From contig JAEWVC010000012.1 in the NCBI GenBank assembly GCA_023459275.1, positions 11,161 to 75,160 on the forward strand: a DNA stretch of 64,000 bases. Reading direction: 5' to 3'. The stretch comes from Bacillota bacterium (lineage in GTDB: Bacteria; Bacillota; Clostridia; Christensenellales; Aristaeellaceae). Position 1 is the first letter of the stretch. The number at the start of each line of letters is the position of its first letter. Below the pieces are notes generated by a model, which did not search any database, was not told the origin of the DNA, and saw only the letters and a program-made list of their open reading frames with translations. Positions 23,196 to 31,637 of this stretch are shown in pieces. The position numbers were made by a program, and so were the translations under genes.

Positions 23196-23759
23196 CTAAG
23201 CCAACGCCTCCTCTTTGGTTTTTGCAAAAAAACCCTCGATGCAGTAGAGGGTGAACTTTTCATCATGGCCTTCCGCCACGCATGTTTGTTTCAGGCAGCA
23301 GGGACAAAAATCCTTAATGGACAGGTCAAGCGTGCCGTTGCGCTCGTGGAGGGAATACAGGTATTTAAGATACTTTCCTTCCGCGATACGGTGGTGGTTG
23401 TTCTTCTGGTCAAGACCCTTCCATTCATACAGCCCCTTCGCTCCCTTGCTGGAATTGCACGACCTGCAAACCCGCACGACATTGTCCGGCACATCCTCCC
23501 CGCCCCGGGAGCGGGGCAGGATATGGTCCGTGGTCAGGTTTTCCACGGCGCCGCAATAGATACAGGCATGGGGATTCTCCATTTCCAGCAGCCATTCCCT
23601 GACGGTGGTGGACCAGGCGATCTCGCCGCTTTTCAGCTTTTTGACAAAGCTCATCCGAAGCGCCCAGTCCCTTTTGTTGCCGGTTGCGGCGCCGGTCATG
23701 ATGGCGGCGTACTGCCAATAAATCAAATCCCGGATGGTTTTGATTGCAGGCGGCGGCAT
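23196..23759 (-). CDS. HNH endonuclease domain protein
   Basis: 187 aa, ATG preceded by AAAGGAGATGGG. The HNH core is CIYCGAVENLTTDHILPRSR followed by NVVRVCRSCNSSKG, with zinc CxxC pairs. A second Cys cluster (FCPCCLKQTC) lies near the C-terminus. The N-terminal 60 residues (LIYWQYAAIMTG) are helical. This is a chromosomal HNH protein of the 5mC/McrA-like broad superfamily; whether it acts as a restriction or repair nuclease is unknown. Convergent with feoB, stand-alone. Confidence 0.75.
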   Translation of the reverse strand: MPPPAIKTIRDLIYWQYAAIMTGAATGNKRDWALRMSFVKKLKSGEIAWSTTVREWLLEMENPHACIYCGAVENLTTDHILPRSRGGEDVPDNVVRVCRSCNSSKGAKGLYEWKGLDQKNNHHRIAEGKYLKYLYSLHERNGTLDLSIKDFCPCCLKQTCVAEGHDEKFTLYCIEGFFAKTKEEALA

Positions 23760-23994
23760 ATGCCCATCTCCTTTGTATTCTGCGTAATTTCCGGTGGGAA
23801 AGAATGGGCCTTCCGGCCCGGTTGCCGTTCTGCCGGCGATAAACTGCTTGCCTTTTGATTTGCAGGTGCCCTTCCTGTTTTTTGATATGATACTACTTTT
23901 CGCCAGATTTTGTCAACATACGCATATGGCCCGGAAAAGAAGCCTGCCTCTGCCGCACCCTGCCCGGCGGGCCGCGCCGCAGAACAGCAAAGCA

Positions 23995-24023
23995 TTGCTA
24001 TTGCCGCCGCGGCCGGATATAAT
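23995..24023 (+). promoter_or_regulatory. Sigma-A promoter of the toroid protein
   Basis: TTGCTA (23995-24000), 17-base spacer, TATAAT (24018-24023), 22 bases before the TTG start. It shows that the ATG embedded in the -10 is not the start codon. Confidence 0.65.
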
Positions 24024-24045
24024 GGCGGCAGAAGAAGGTGATCCC

Positions 24046-24948
24046 TTGGAGAAAACGGTCGCGTGGCTCCTTGAGGGCGATGTTTCCGTGCAATACATGG
24101 CCTGCCGGGACCTGATCCAAGCGGACGGAACGGTGCTGTCCCGGCTTCGGGAACGGATTGCGTCGGAAGGCTTCGGGGCGGCCTTCCTTTCCCGCCGGAA
24201 CGCAGGCGGGCATTGGGGCCTGCATTATTACCAACCCAAATGGACATGCACCCACTACACCCTGCTGGACCTGAAAAACCTATGCGCGCCGCAAACCTTG
24301 CAGCCCTGCAGGGAGATGGTTATGCGCATGCTGGGGGAGTGCATGAACGAAGCCGGAGGTGTGAATCTCTCCAAATACGACCACCCCAGCGACATTGGCG
24401 TGGACGGGATGATACTGAACTACGCCTCCTACTTTTGTGGGGAGGACCCGCGCCTTGGCAAGTTGGCCGGCCATCTGCTTTCCGTCCAGCGGGCGGACGG
24501 GGGATTCACCTGGGACGCAGGCGCGGAGGCCGGAGAGCCCCACACCACCATCTGTGCGCTGGAGGGGCTTGCGCAGTACCGGAAAGCGGGATCACCCGGC
24601 GGGCTGCGGAATGTGGAGGCGGCGCAAAGCAAGGCCGAAAGCTTTTTGCTTAGCAACCAGCTGTTCATTGGCAGCGGGGACCGGCGGTTTCGCATGCTGT
24701 CTTATCCGTACCGCTACCGGTATGACCTTATGAGGGTACTGGAATATTTTGCGGCGCAGGGTGCGCCCCTGTATGAAGAAATACAGCCGGCCCTCTGCTG
24801 GCTGCAAGGCAAACGGCAGAAGGACGGCCTGTGGCGCCTTGAGAACATTCACAAAGGGAACGTGCATTTTTCCATGGAAGAAGTAAGGTCGCCCAGCAGA
24901 TTTCTCACGCTGAAGGCGCTGACAGTCCTCAGGCATTTCTGCAACTGA
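24046..24948 (+). CDS. Prenyltransferase/terpene-cyclase-like alpha-alpha toroid protein
   Basis: 300 aa. The start is taken at TTG 24046, after GAAGAAGGTG and 22 bases from the promoter. Repeated helical hairpins with Gly/Trp turns occur: GGHWGLHYYQPKWTCTHYT, SVQRADGGFTWDAGAE, LQGKRQKDGLWRLEN. This is the toroid of prenyltransferase/squalene-cyclase repeat proteins. The DxDD motif of cyclases is not seen, so a non-catalytic or carbohydrate-related role is possible. Monocistronic. Similar proteins are common in Clostridia with unknown function. Confidence 0.65.
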   Translation: MEKTVAWLLEGDVSVQYMACRDLIQADGTVLSRLRERIASEGFGAAFLSRRNAGGHWGLHYYQPKWTCTHYTLLDLKNLCAPQTLQPCREMVMRMLGECMNEAGGVNLSKYDHPSDIGVDGMILNYASYFCGEDPRLGKLAGHLLSVQRADGGFTWDAGAEAGEPHTTICALEGLAQYRKAGSPGGLRNVEAAQSKAESFLLSNQLFIGSGDRRFRMLSYPYRYRYDLMRVLEYFAAQGAPLYEEIQPALCWLQGKRQKDGLWRLENIHKGNVHFSMEEVRSPSRFLTLKALTVLRHFCN

Positions 24949-24958
24949 TTATCATTTT

Positions 24959-26188
24959 CTATGATTTCATTGGCAGGGTCACGGTAAAGGTGGTCCCTGC
25001 CTCCTTTGTGCTTTCCGCGGTGATCCTGCCCCGGTGCGCCTCCGCGATGGATTTGGCGATGGCCAGCCCCAGCCCGTACCCGCCCCCGGCCCTGGCGCTG
25101 TCGGCCCGGGAGAACCGATCGAAAACCCGGGGGAGCTGGTCCGGGGGAATGGGCTCGCCTGTGTTGTGAACGGAAAGCCGGGCCTTGTCCTGCACTTTTT
25201 CCAGGGTGACGGTTACCCTTCCGCCCTCCCCGGCATATTTGCAGGCGTTGTCCATCAGAATGGCCACCAACTGCTTCAATTGCCCCTCGTCGCCCGTTAG
25301 GCAGATGTTCTGGGCAATTTTGCTTTCCAAGGCCACATGGTGTTCGAAGGCTATGGATTCAAAAGGCAGCACACTGTTCCAGGCCACATCACTGAAATTC
25401 ACGGGCAAAAACGTGCGGGCGGATCTGGCGGCATCGGACTTTGCCAGGAAAAGCAGTTCGTCCACCAGCTTTTTCATGCGCTCCGCTTCGTCCTTGGTGT
25501 ATTCCACCCATTTTACCTGCTGGGCCACGGTTTCCTCCCGGTGGCGAAGCAGGATGCCCGTGTTGGCCAGGATCACGGTAAGGGGTGTTTTCAGCTCATG
25601 GGAGGCGTCGGCCACAAACTGCCGCTGCCGCTCCCAGGCCGCTTCCACGGGCTTCAAGGCCCACCGCGACAGGAAAAAGCTGATAAGAAAAAAGGCCGTC
25701 AGGCCGCCCACGCCCGCCAGCAGCGAGTTCACAAGCCACCGCATGACGGCGGCCCTTTCGCTGGAGGTGTCCGCAAAGGCGATCCGCATGCCATCCCGTA
25801 CATCCGTTTTCAGATACCGAAGCCCCAGGGAGGGGATGGCACCTTCCGCCGCGCCGCTTGAAAGCGCTGCTTTCACCGCCCCCTGAATCACCGATTCCTC
25901 CACCTCGGCCCTGGCCTGGTCGGTGCCGGTCACCATGCCGGAGGCGTCTACGGTGACGGTGAACACCGGCACCATGGGAAAAGACTCCCGGTGGCCCCCC
26001 GGACCGATTTTGGGCTTTGGAGACGGAGCGCCCGTATCCATGGAAACAGCCAGTATCAGTGCGCTCTTTGTATCCTTCCGCGCCTGGCTGATGGTGGAGT
26101 AGCCCAGTGCCCCGAACACGATGAGCAGCACCAGCAGCACCAGCGACATATTGATAAGGATAAATTTCTTGCGAAGCTTAGTGATCAT
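24959..26188 (-). CDS. Sensor histidine kinase
   Basis: 409 aa. One membrane helix near the N-terminus (residues about 10-30) and a second at about 150-170 enclose an extracytoplasmic sensor with a disordered PSPKPKIGPGGH stretch. The kinase core follows: H box ADASHELKTPLTVI, N box LMDNACKYAGEGG, G1 RFSRADSARAGG and GYGLGLAIAKS. Its start overlaps the response-regulator gene by 11 bases, so the two are translated together. It probably phosphorylates that regulator in response to an envelope signal. No HAMP domain is evident between TM2 and the H box. Confidence 0.9.
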   Translation of the reverse strand: MITKLRKKFILINMSLVLLVLLIVFGALGYSTISQARKDTKSALILAVSMDTGAPSPKPKIGPGGHRESFPMVPVFTVTVDASGMVTGTDQARAEVEESVIQGAVKAALSSGAAEGAIPSLGLRYLKTDVRDGMRIAFADTSSERAAVMRWLVNSLLAGVGGLTAFFLISFFLSRWALKPVEAAWERQRQFVADASHELKTPLTVILANTGILLRHREETVAQQVKWVEYTKDEAERMKKLVDELLFLAKSDAARSARTFLPVNFSDVAWNSVLPFESIAFEHHVALESKIAQNICLTGDEGQLKQLVAILMDNACKYAGEGGRVTVTLEKVQDKARLSVHNTGEPIPPDQLPRVFDRFSRADSARAGGGYGLGLAIAKSIAEAHRGRITAESTKEAGTTFTVTLPMKS

Positions 26189-26861
26189 GGCCGCCGGCCT
26201 CCAATTGATACCCCACCTTGCGCTGGGTGGCGATGGTTACGCAGGAGTGAAGGTGGAACATCTTTTTGCGCAGGAAGGAGATATACGCCTCCACGTTGTT
26301 GTCCTCTGCGTTGGAATCAAGGCCCCACACCCTGGCGATCAGTTCTTCTTTGGGGGTAACCGCCTTGGGGCTTTGCATCAGCAGCTTCAGCACCTCGAAC
26401 TCCTTGTATCCCAGGTGCACCGACCTTTCGCCGCAGAAGAGGGTGTAGATGGAAAGGTTCAGCGTAAGATCCGCAAACCGCATCTCCTCCAGCACCACCT
26501 CCCCCTGGCGCCTGGAAAGCGCCCGCAGGCGGGCCAGCAATTCCTCCGGGGAAAAGGGCTTGGTCATGTAATCATCCGCCCCGGAATCCAGCCCGGCCAC
26601 CTTGTCCTGGATTTCCTCCCTGGCGGTAAGCATCAGCACCGGCGTGGAGCTTCCGCGCCTGCGAAGTTCCCTGGCTACCTCGTACCCGTTCATCCCCGGC
26701 AGCATCACATCTAGCACAATGATGTCGTACTGCCCGCTCAGGGCGTACTCCAGCCCTGTTTTTCCGTCGTGCACCGCGTCGGTCAGATACTTTTGTTCCT
26801 TCATGATCTGGCACAGCGCTTCGGCCAGGCGGAACTCATCCTCCACGATCAGAATACGCAC
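26178..26861 (-). CDS. OmpR-family response regulator
   Basis: 227 aa from GTG with GGGAGG upstream. The receiver has ILIVEDEF, phospho-acceptor in VLDVMLPGMNG (about Asp51), LTAREE and TKPFSPEELLAR. The winged-helix trans_reg_C domain ends with ELIARVWGLDSNAEDNNVEA and VGYQLE. It lies first in a two-gene operon with the kinase and faces the VTC operon. The intergenic space holds 11-bp-phased TTTTCAG repeats that are good candidates for its binding sites on both promoters. Confidence 0.92.
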   Translation of the reverse strand: MRILIVEDEFRLAEALCQIMKEQKYLTDAVHDGKTGLEYALSGQYDIIVLDVMLPGMNGYEVARELRRRGSSTPVLMLTAREEIQDKVAGLDSGADDYMTKPFSPEELLARLRALSRRQGEVVLEEMRFADLTLNLSIYTLFCGERSVHLGYKEFEVLKLLMQSPKAVTPKEELIARVWGLDSNAEDNNVEAYISFLRKKMFHLHSCVTIATQRKVGYQLEAGGHDH

Positions 26862-26923
26862 CGGGCAGCCTCCCTCTCCTGTACCAACCCGTTTTCGCAG
26901 TCCCTTCTGCTTGATTGCGGTTT

Positions 26924-26995
26924 ATTATATCATGGAAAGCTGAAAAAAAGCTGAAACGCACTTTTCAGACAGTTTTCAGGTTTTAGGTTTATGAT
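26924..26995. promoter_or_regulatory. Divergent promoter region with phased direct repeats
   Basis: Minus direction: TATAAT (26924-26929), with the -35 place occupied by two AAGCTGAAA repeats starting at 26937 and 26948, 11 bp apart. Plus direction: TATGAT (26990-26995), preceded by TTTTCAG at 26962 and 26973, again 11 bp apart, then TTTTAGG at 26981. Neither promoter has a good -35. This is the layout of an OmpR-family activator site, with the half-site TTTCAG in both orientations. Confidence 0.65.
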
Positions 26996-27037
26996 AGGGC
27001 CATGCAAGAAATCCGTAAGGAAACGGAGGACCACGGC

Positions 27038-27769
27038 ATGGAAAGCTGTCAGGACGTATTTCAAAGGTATGAAAAAAAATATTTGATTTCAAAAGAGCAG
27101 CAGGAATATCTTCTCCCCTTCCTGCTGGAGCATCTTGAAAAGGACGGCTACGGCCGCCATACCATTTTAAGCCTGTATTATGACACGCCTGATTGGCAAC
27201 TGATCCGCGCTTCCCTGGAAAAGCCCGTGTACAAAGAAAAGCTCCGCCTGCGCAGCTATGGCACGCCGGGGGAAGGGGATACGGTCTTTCTGGAGCTTAA
27301 GAAAAAGTTCAAGGGCATCGTCTACAAGCGCCGCGTGCCCATGCCCTTGTATGAGGCAAAGCGTTTTCTTCATACGGGCGCGCCTCCGGAAAGGCCGGAG
27401 CAGATCCTTTCCGAAATCGGCTGGTTCATGCAGTTTTACCATCCCGTGCCCGCGGCCTTTATTGCCTATGACAGGATCGCCCTTGCCGGCATCCGGGATA
27501 CGGAAATTCGTGTGACCTTCGACCAGGATATCCGCGGCCGGGATACGGCGCTGGACCTTGCCGCAAGCGCCTGGGGAACGCCGATTCTGCCTTCCGGCAC
27601 GATGGTGATGGAGGTCAAGCTGCCCGGTGTGATGCCCCTTTGGATGAGCCGGCTCTTTAGCCGCAGCGAGGTATTTCCCGCCTCCTTTTCCAAGTACGGC
27701 GCATACTATCAGAACCATCTTACCAAGGCCAAGTCCATGGATACGAAAGGAGAGCTTCTTCATGCTTGA
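27038..27769 (+). CDS. VTC-domain polyphosphate polymerase-like protein
   Basis: 243 aa. The start is ATG 27038 with GGAGG eight bases upstream; the earlier in-frame ATG at 27002 lies at the expected transcription start. Motifs FQRYEKKYLIS, SLYYDTPDW, EKLRLRSYG, FLELKKKFKGIVYKRR and VMEVKLPG line the VTC tunnel of basic residues that binds triphosphate/polyphosphate. In bacteria this family co-occurs with a DUF4956 membrane protein, encoded next with an 8-base overlap. Together they are thought to act at the membrane; the activity of bacterial members is largely inferred. Confidence 0.85.
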   Translation: MESCQDVFQRYEKKYLISKEQQEYLLPFLLEHLEKDGYGRHTILSLYYDTPDWQLIRASLEKPVYKEKLRLRSYGTPGEGDTVFLELKKKFKGIVYKRRVPMPLYEAKRFLHTGAPPERPEQILSEIGWFMQFYHPVPAAFIAYDRIALAGIRDTEIRVTFDQDIRGRDTALDLAASAWGTPILPSGTMVMEVKLPGVMPLWMSRLFSRSEVFPASFSKYGAYYQNHLTKAKSMDTKGELLHA

Positions 27770-28433
27770 AAGTATTTTCCCGGCTTCCGGCAGCCTGCCC
27801 TTTGGCAACCTGCTCATCGCCACCCTTATTTCCCTGGCCGTAGGGCTTGGTGTTGCCTGGCTGTACATGTACAAAAACGAGTATAACAGAAGCTTTGTGC
27901 TGACGCTGGCGCTGCTCCCGGCCATGGTGCAGGTGGTGATCCTGCTGGTGAACGGCAGCGTGGGCACAGGGGTGGCGGTGCTGGGCGCCTTCAGCCTGGT
28001 GCGCTTCCGCTCCATCCCCGGCGGCGCAAGGGAGATCGGCAGCATCTTTTTTGCCATGGCGCTGGGCCTGGCCACAGGCATGGGATATATCTTTGTGGCC
28101 GTACTGTTCCTCTTTGTGCTGGGCGGCGCTTCGCTGCTGCTCACCTTAAGCCCCTTCGGGCAGCATAGGGAAGAACTGAAAGAACTGAAGATCACCATCC
28201 CGGAAAATCTGGAGTACGAAGGCATGTTCGACGACCTGTTTTCCGCCTATACGGACAAGGCGGAGCTCATCAGGGTCAAGACCACCAACATGGGCAGCCT
28301 GTTTGAGCTTTGCTACCACGTGACACTGAAACAGCCCGGGATTCAAAAAGCGTTTTTGGATCAACTGCGCACAAGAAACGGCAACCTGGCCATCGCCTGC
28401 GGGCGCCTGCCCGCTGTCAGAGACGAATTATAA
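27762..28433 (+). CDS. DUF4956 membrane protein
   Basis: 223 aa. Four membrane helices in the first 130 residues (LLIATLISLAVGLGVAWLY, LLPAMVQVVILLVNG, SIFFAMALGLATGMGYIF) with the signature GAFSLVRFRSIPGGAREIG loop. A cytosolic ferredoxin-like domain of about 90 residues follows (KITIPENLEYEGM). The loop GSVGTGVAVLGAFSLVRFRS is the family hallmark. Partner of the VTC protein upstream and co-regulated by the two-component system. Function at the molecular level is unknown. Confidence 0.88.
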   Translation: MLESIFPASGSLPFGNLLIATLISLAVGLGVAWLYMYKNEYNRSFVLTLALLPAMVQVVILLVNGSVGTGVAVLGAFSLVRFRSIPGGAREIGSIFFAMALGLATGMGYIFVAVLFLFVLGGASLLLTLSPFGQHREELKELKITIPENLEYEGMFDDLFSAYTDKAELIRVKTTNMGSLFELCYHVTLKQPGIQKAFLDQLRTRNGNLAIACGRLPAVRDEL

Positions 28434-28444
28434 GGAGGATTCCT

Positions 28445-30382
28445 ATGAGAGATTTGAAGATCAAGCGGCTGCTTTTGCCTCTGGCGCTGTCCGCCGCCCT
28501 GCTTTTGACGGGCTGCGGAAGCACCGCCGCCTCCCTGCCCCCCTCCACAACCACCGCCAGGGCGGAGGCGGTTGTGACCCAGGAGGATACGCAGACCACC
28601 TGGGATGACGCTACCGCCGTGCAGATCACCCTTTCCGGAACTGCGGCGGAGATCTCCGGCAGCGGCGCGTCCTACGAAAGCGGCACCCTGACCATTACCG
28701 AAGCCGGGACTTACGTGCTCACCGGCAGTTTGCAGGGGACCATCCTGATCGACGCGGGGAAAAACGACACCGTCCGCCTGGTCTTAAACGGCGTGACCGT
28801 CACTGCGGCAAATGGCCCGGCCCTGTATGAAAAGAAAGCCGCCAAGGTGATCCTCACCCTAACCGAAGGCACGGAAAACAGCTTTACCGACACGTCCAGC
28901 TATGTGCTTGCTGAAGGGGAGACGGAGCCGGACGCAGCGCTGTATGTCCAAAACAGCCTTACCATCAACGGCGCGGGCAGCCTGACCGTTTCAGGAAACG
29001 CCAATCACGGCATCGTGTCCAAGGATGACCTGATCATGGCCGGGGGCACGCTTTTTGTGACCGCGGCCGGAACGGGCATTAGGGGCCGGGATTCCCTGAC
29101 CATCCTGGCGGGGGACATTACCGTGAACGCCGCAGGTGATGCGATGCAGGCCAACAATGATGAGGACAGCACAAAAGGCGCCATCTTGATTTCGGGCGGC
29201 ATCTTCCATCTCACCGCGGGCAAGGACGGAATCCAGGCGGAGACGACCCTGACCATCACAGACGGTACTTTTGATATCACTTCAGGCGGTTACCAGGATG
29301 GCGCGACGGTAGCCAACAACCCTTCCACAGGCGGCATTCCCACCGGCGGCAATCAAGCCGGAACCCCTCCCTCGGACGGCGCTTCCACCGGAACGGCAGG
29401 AACAGACACCGTCAGCAGCGCCACCACGAGCCATAACGCCCGGGGCGGCTTCCCCTCCCAGATGGACGGCAACGGGCAGACGGTATCGGGGAATACAAGC
29501 GAAGAAAGCGGCAAAGGCCTGAAGGCCGCGGGCGGGCTGACCATTGAGGGCGGGACCTTTGTCATCCGCAGCGCGGATGATGCCATCCATACCAACGGCG
29601 ACGCGGTGATTTCTGGCGGCACCTTTACCCTGAACTCGGGGGATGACGGGATCCACGCCGACGGCACCGCAACCATACAGGATGGGGACATCACGGTAGT
29701 CTCAAGCTATGAGGGATTGGAAGCCGCAAACATTCTCGTGGAGGGCGGCACCGTTGCCATCACGGCCAGCGACGACGGCCTCAATGCGGCGGGGGGAAAC
29801 GACGGTTCCTCTGTGACAAACGACTGGCGCGGGCAGAACGCCTTCCAGGACACCGGAGACTACAGCATCCGCATCAGCGGCGGCACCATGACCGTCAACG
29901 CCAACGGCGACGCTATCGACTCCAACGGCAGCATCTACATGAGCGGCGGCGCCGTTTATGCAGACGGCCCCACCACAAACGGCAACGGAGCCATTGATTA
30001 CAACGGCGTATTCGAACTAACCGGCGGGACCATCGTTGCCTCCGGCAGCTCCGGTATGGCCGAGAATGTGAGCAGCGTAAGCGGTCAGGCTGCCCTGATG
30101 GTGTACGGCAGCTTCAGCGGCAGCATCGCCCTTGTGGACAGCAGCGGAAACACGCTGCTCACCGCTACGCCTACCAAGGCATACCAGTCCATCGTTTTTA
30201 GCGCCCCCACCATGCAGAAGGGACAGACGTATACCCTTGTGATCAACGGTGAAACCGTGGCTGAGATTACCCTGAGCAGCGACATCACCACGTATTCCAC
30301 CGATGGGACCCAGGGCGGCACCTTTAGCCAGCAATTCCCCGGCGGCCAGGGCGGGCCCGGCGGCGGCCGCCAAAGGCGATAA
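28445..30382 (+). CDS. Lipoprotein with repeated carbohydrate-binding beta-helix domain
   Basis: 645 aa from ATG 28445 after AAGGAGGATTCCT. A lipoprotein signal ends at LLLTGCGS. From about residue 60 on, short repeats of the type GGTFVIRSADDAIHTNGDAV, GGTFTLNSGDDGIHADG and GGTVAITASDDGLNAAGG wind a right-handed beta-helix. This matches Cthe_2159-like carbohydrate-binding proteins, which bind acidic polysaccharides. A Gly/Thr/Ser-rich insertion around residues 290-350 breaks the repeats. The C-terminus is a Gly-rich tail. It is the third gene of the VTC operon and probably works at the cell surface. Confidence 0.85.
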   Translation: MRDLKIKRLLLPLALSAALLLTGCGSTAASLPPSTTTARAEAVVTQEDTQTTWDDATAVQITLSGTAAEISGSGASYESGTLTITEAGTYVLTGSLQGTILIDAGKNDTVRLVLNGVTVTAANGPALYEKKAAKVILTLTEGTENSFTDTSSYVLAEGETEPDAALYVQNSLTINGAGSLTVSGNANHGIVSKDDLIMAGGTLFVTAAGTGIRGRDSLTILAGDITVNAAGDAMQANNDEDSTKGAILISGGIFHLTAGKDGIQAETTLTITDGTFDITSGGYQDGATVANNPSTGGIPTGGNQAGTPPSDGASTGTAGTDTVSSATTSHNARGGFPSQMDGNGQTVSGNTSEESGKGLKAAGGLTIEGGTFVIRSADDAIHTNGDAVISGGTFTLNSGDDGIHADGTATIQDGDITVVSSYEGLEAANILVEGGTVAITASDDGLNAAGGNDGSSVTNDWRGQNAFQDTGDYSIRISGGTMTVNANGDAIDSNGSIYMSGGAVYADGPTTNGNGAIDYNGVFELTGGTIVASGSSGMAENVSSVSGQAALMVYGSFSGSIALVDSSGNTLLTATPTKAYQSIVFSAPTMQKGQTYTLVINGETVAEITLSSDITTYSTDGTQGGTFSQQFPGGQGGPGGGRQRR

Positions 30383-30390
30383 AAAGCTTC

Positions 30391-30415
30391 CGCCCGCCGC
30401 CTTTTGCGGCGGGCG
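30391..30415. repeat. Intergenic GC hairpin inside the operon
   Basis: CGCCCGCCGC and GCGGCGGGCG form a 10-bp stem with a five-base loop. No T run follows on the plus strand, so it more likely tunes or protects mRNA than terminates. The minus strand would run into TTTTT, but there is no minus gene here. Confidence 0.5.
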
Positions 30416-30445
30416 AAAAGGTATCCACCAAAAGGAGGAATCCTT

Positions 30446-31420
30446 ATGCCGACCCCTAAAAAGCGTCTACCCGTAGCCTTGCTGATTTTGCTGGATGTGC
30501 TGGCCACCGGCACTGCGCTATGTATATTCTCCTTATTCCATCACGTGCTGCCCCAGGTTTTAAAAGCGGAAGGCATACAGATTGTTGCGCAGGAAAGCGG
30601 CTCCGCTTCCGCCGAAACAGTGCGTCAGGATGTTATAACCGATCTTCGGGTAAAATTCGCGGAGCATTTTTCCGATACGGTGATCACCACGGAGAACAGC
30701 TACACCAGCCCCGATGTATCCATCACCGTGACGAAGGATGTTTCAGGCAGCGGCAGCGATACCATCACCTATTATGTTGCCGATATTTACCTGGCCGATG
30801 TCACGCTTCTCAAGACCGGGTTTGCTCAGAACGCCTACGGAAAAGGCTTGCGGGATTCCCTGACGGACATGGATGTATTTTACGATGCGCTGCTGAGCGT
30901 AGGCGGCGATTATTACGGCAACCATGATGACGGCGTGGTCATCCGCAACGGCGAGGTCTACAGGAGCAAGGTGACCGGCGAGGATATCTGCGTGCTGTAT
31001 TCCGACGGCACCATGAAAACCTTTTCCCCGCAGAATTTTGATATTGATGAGGCCGTAGCCAAAGGTGCGTGGCAGGCCTGGACCTTCGGGCCCATGCTGC
31101 TTGACGGCAGCGGCGGAACCATGATCTCCTTCAACACCTCCGCCTACCTGAAAAAAAGCCATCCCAGGACGGCCATCGGGTATTACGAGCCGGGCCATTA
31201 CTGCTTTGTGGTGATCGACGGCCGGGACACGGGGTATTCCAAGGGCATGACCCTTGACCAAATGTCGCAGCTATTCGCGTCCCTTGGCTGTCGGGCGGCT
31301 TATAACCTGGATGGCGGCAAATCCGCCGTGATGGTCTACAACAACAGCATCGTCAATCAGCCGGACGGCGGCGGGCGTGACCTGAGCGACTGCGTATATA
31401 TCGCGGAGAGTATATCATGA
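30446..31420 (+). CDS. Phosphodiester glycosidase (NAGPA-type) membrane protein
   Basis: 324 aa from ATG after AAAGGAGGAATCCTT. A single N-terminal membrane anchor (residues about 8-30) precedes an extracellular NAGPA domain: GGDYYGNHDDGVVIRNGEVY, then FGPMLLDG, HPRTAIGYY and the diagnostic NLDGGKSAVMVYN. The family removes phosphodiester-linked sugars or N-acetylglucosamine caps. With the beta-helix lipoprotein upstream, surface polymer processing is a reasonable guess. Its stop overlaps the following 71-aa gene by four bases. Confidence 0.85.
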   Translation: MPTPKKRLPVALLILLDVLATGTALCIFSLFHHVLPQVLKAEGIQIVAQESGSASAETVRQDVITDLRVKFAEHFSDTVITTENSYTSPDVSITVTKDVSGSGSDTITYYVADIYLADVTLLKTGFAQNAYGKGLRDSLTDMDVFYDALLSVGGDYYGNHDDGVVIRNGEVYRSKVTGEDICVLYSDGTMKTFSPQNFDIDEAVAKGAWQAWTFGPMLLDGSGGTMISFNTSAYLKKSHPRTAIGYYEPGHYCFVVIDGRDTGYSKGMTLDQMSQLFASLGCRAAYNLDGGKSAVMVYNNSIVNQPDGGGRDLSDCVYIAESIS

Positions 31421-31632
31421 AAAGGATCATTACCAGGGTCTATCGGCTTTTGCCCCACGGGGCCATCGTTTTATCCCTGATGTTCATGGTTTTCCTGGTG
31501 CTGGACGTGTACAACCCTCTGATGCAGTTTGTGGACAGCACCATTTCCCGGTGGCTGCTGGCGGTTCTGACGACGGTCTCTATCACCAATGCCATCCTGC
31601 TCATCCGCCTTCAGCGCCGGGGCGGGGAATAG
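31417..31632 (+). CDS. Small two-helix membrane protein, 71 aa
   Basis: ATGA overlap with the glycosidase gene, so translationally coupled. A basic N-terminus (MKRIITRVYRLL) leads into two hydrophobic segments (IVLSLMFMVFLVLDVY and WLLAVLTTVSITNAILLI) and a basic end LQRRGGE. No family recognised, though small proteins of this topology often follow NAGPA genes in this kind of operon. Last gene of the VTC operon; convergent with the radical SAM gene, with five bases between stops. Confidence 0.65.
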   Translation: MKRIITRVYRLLPHGAIVLSLMFMVFLVLDVYNPLMQFVDSTISRWLLAVLTTVSITNAILLIRLQRRGGE

Positions 31633-31637
31633 CCGTG

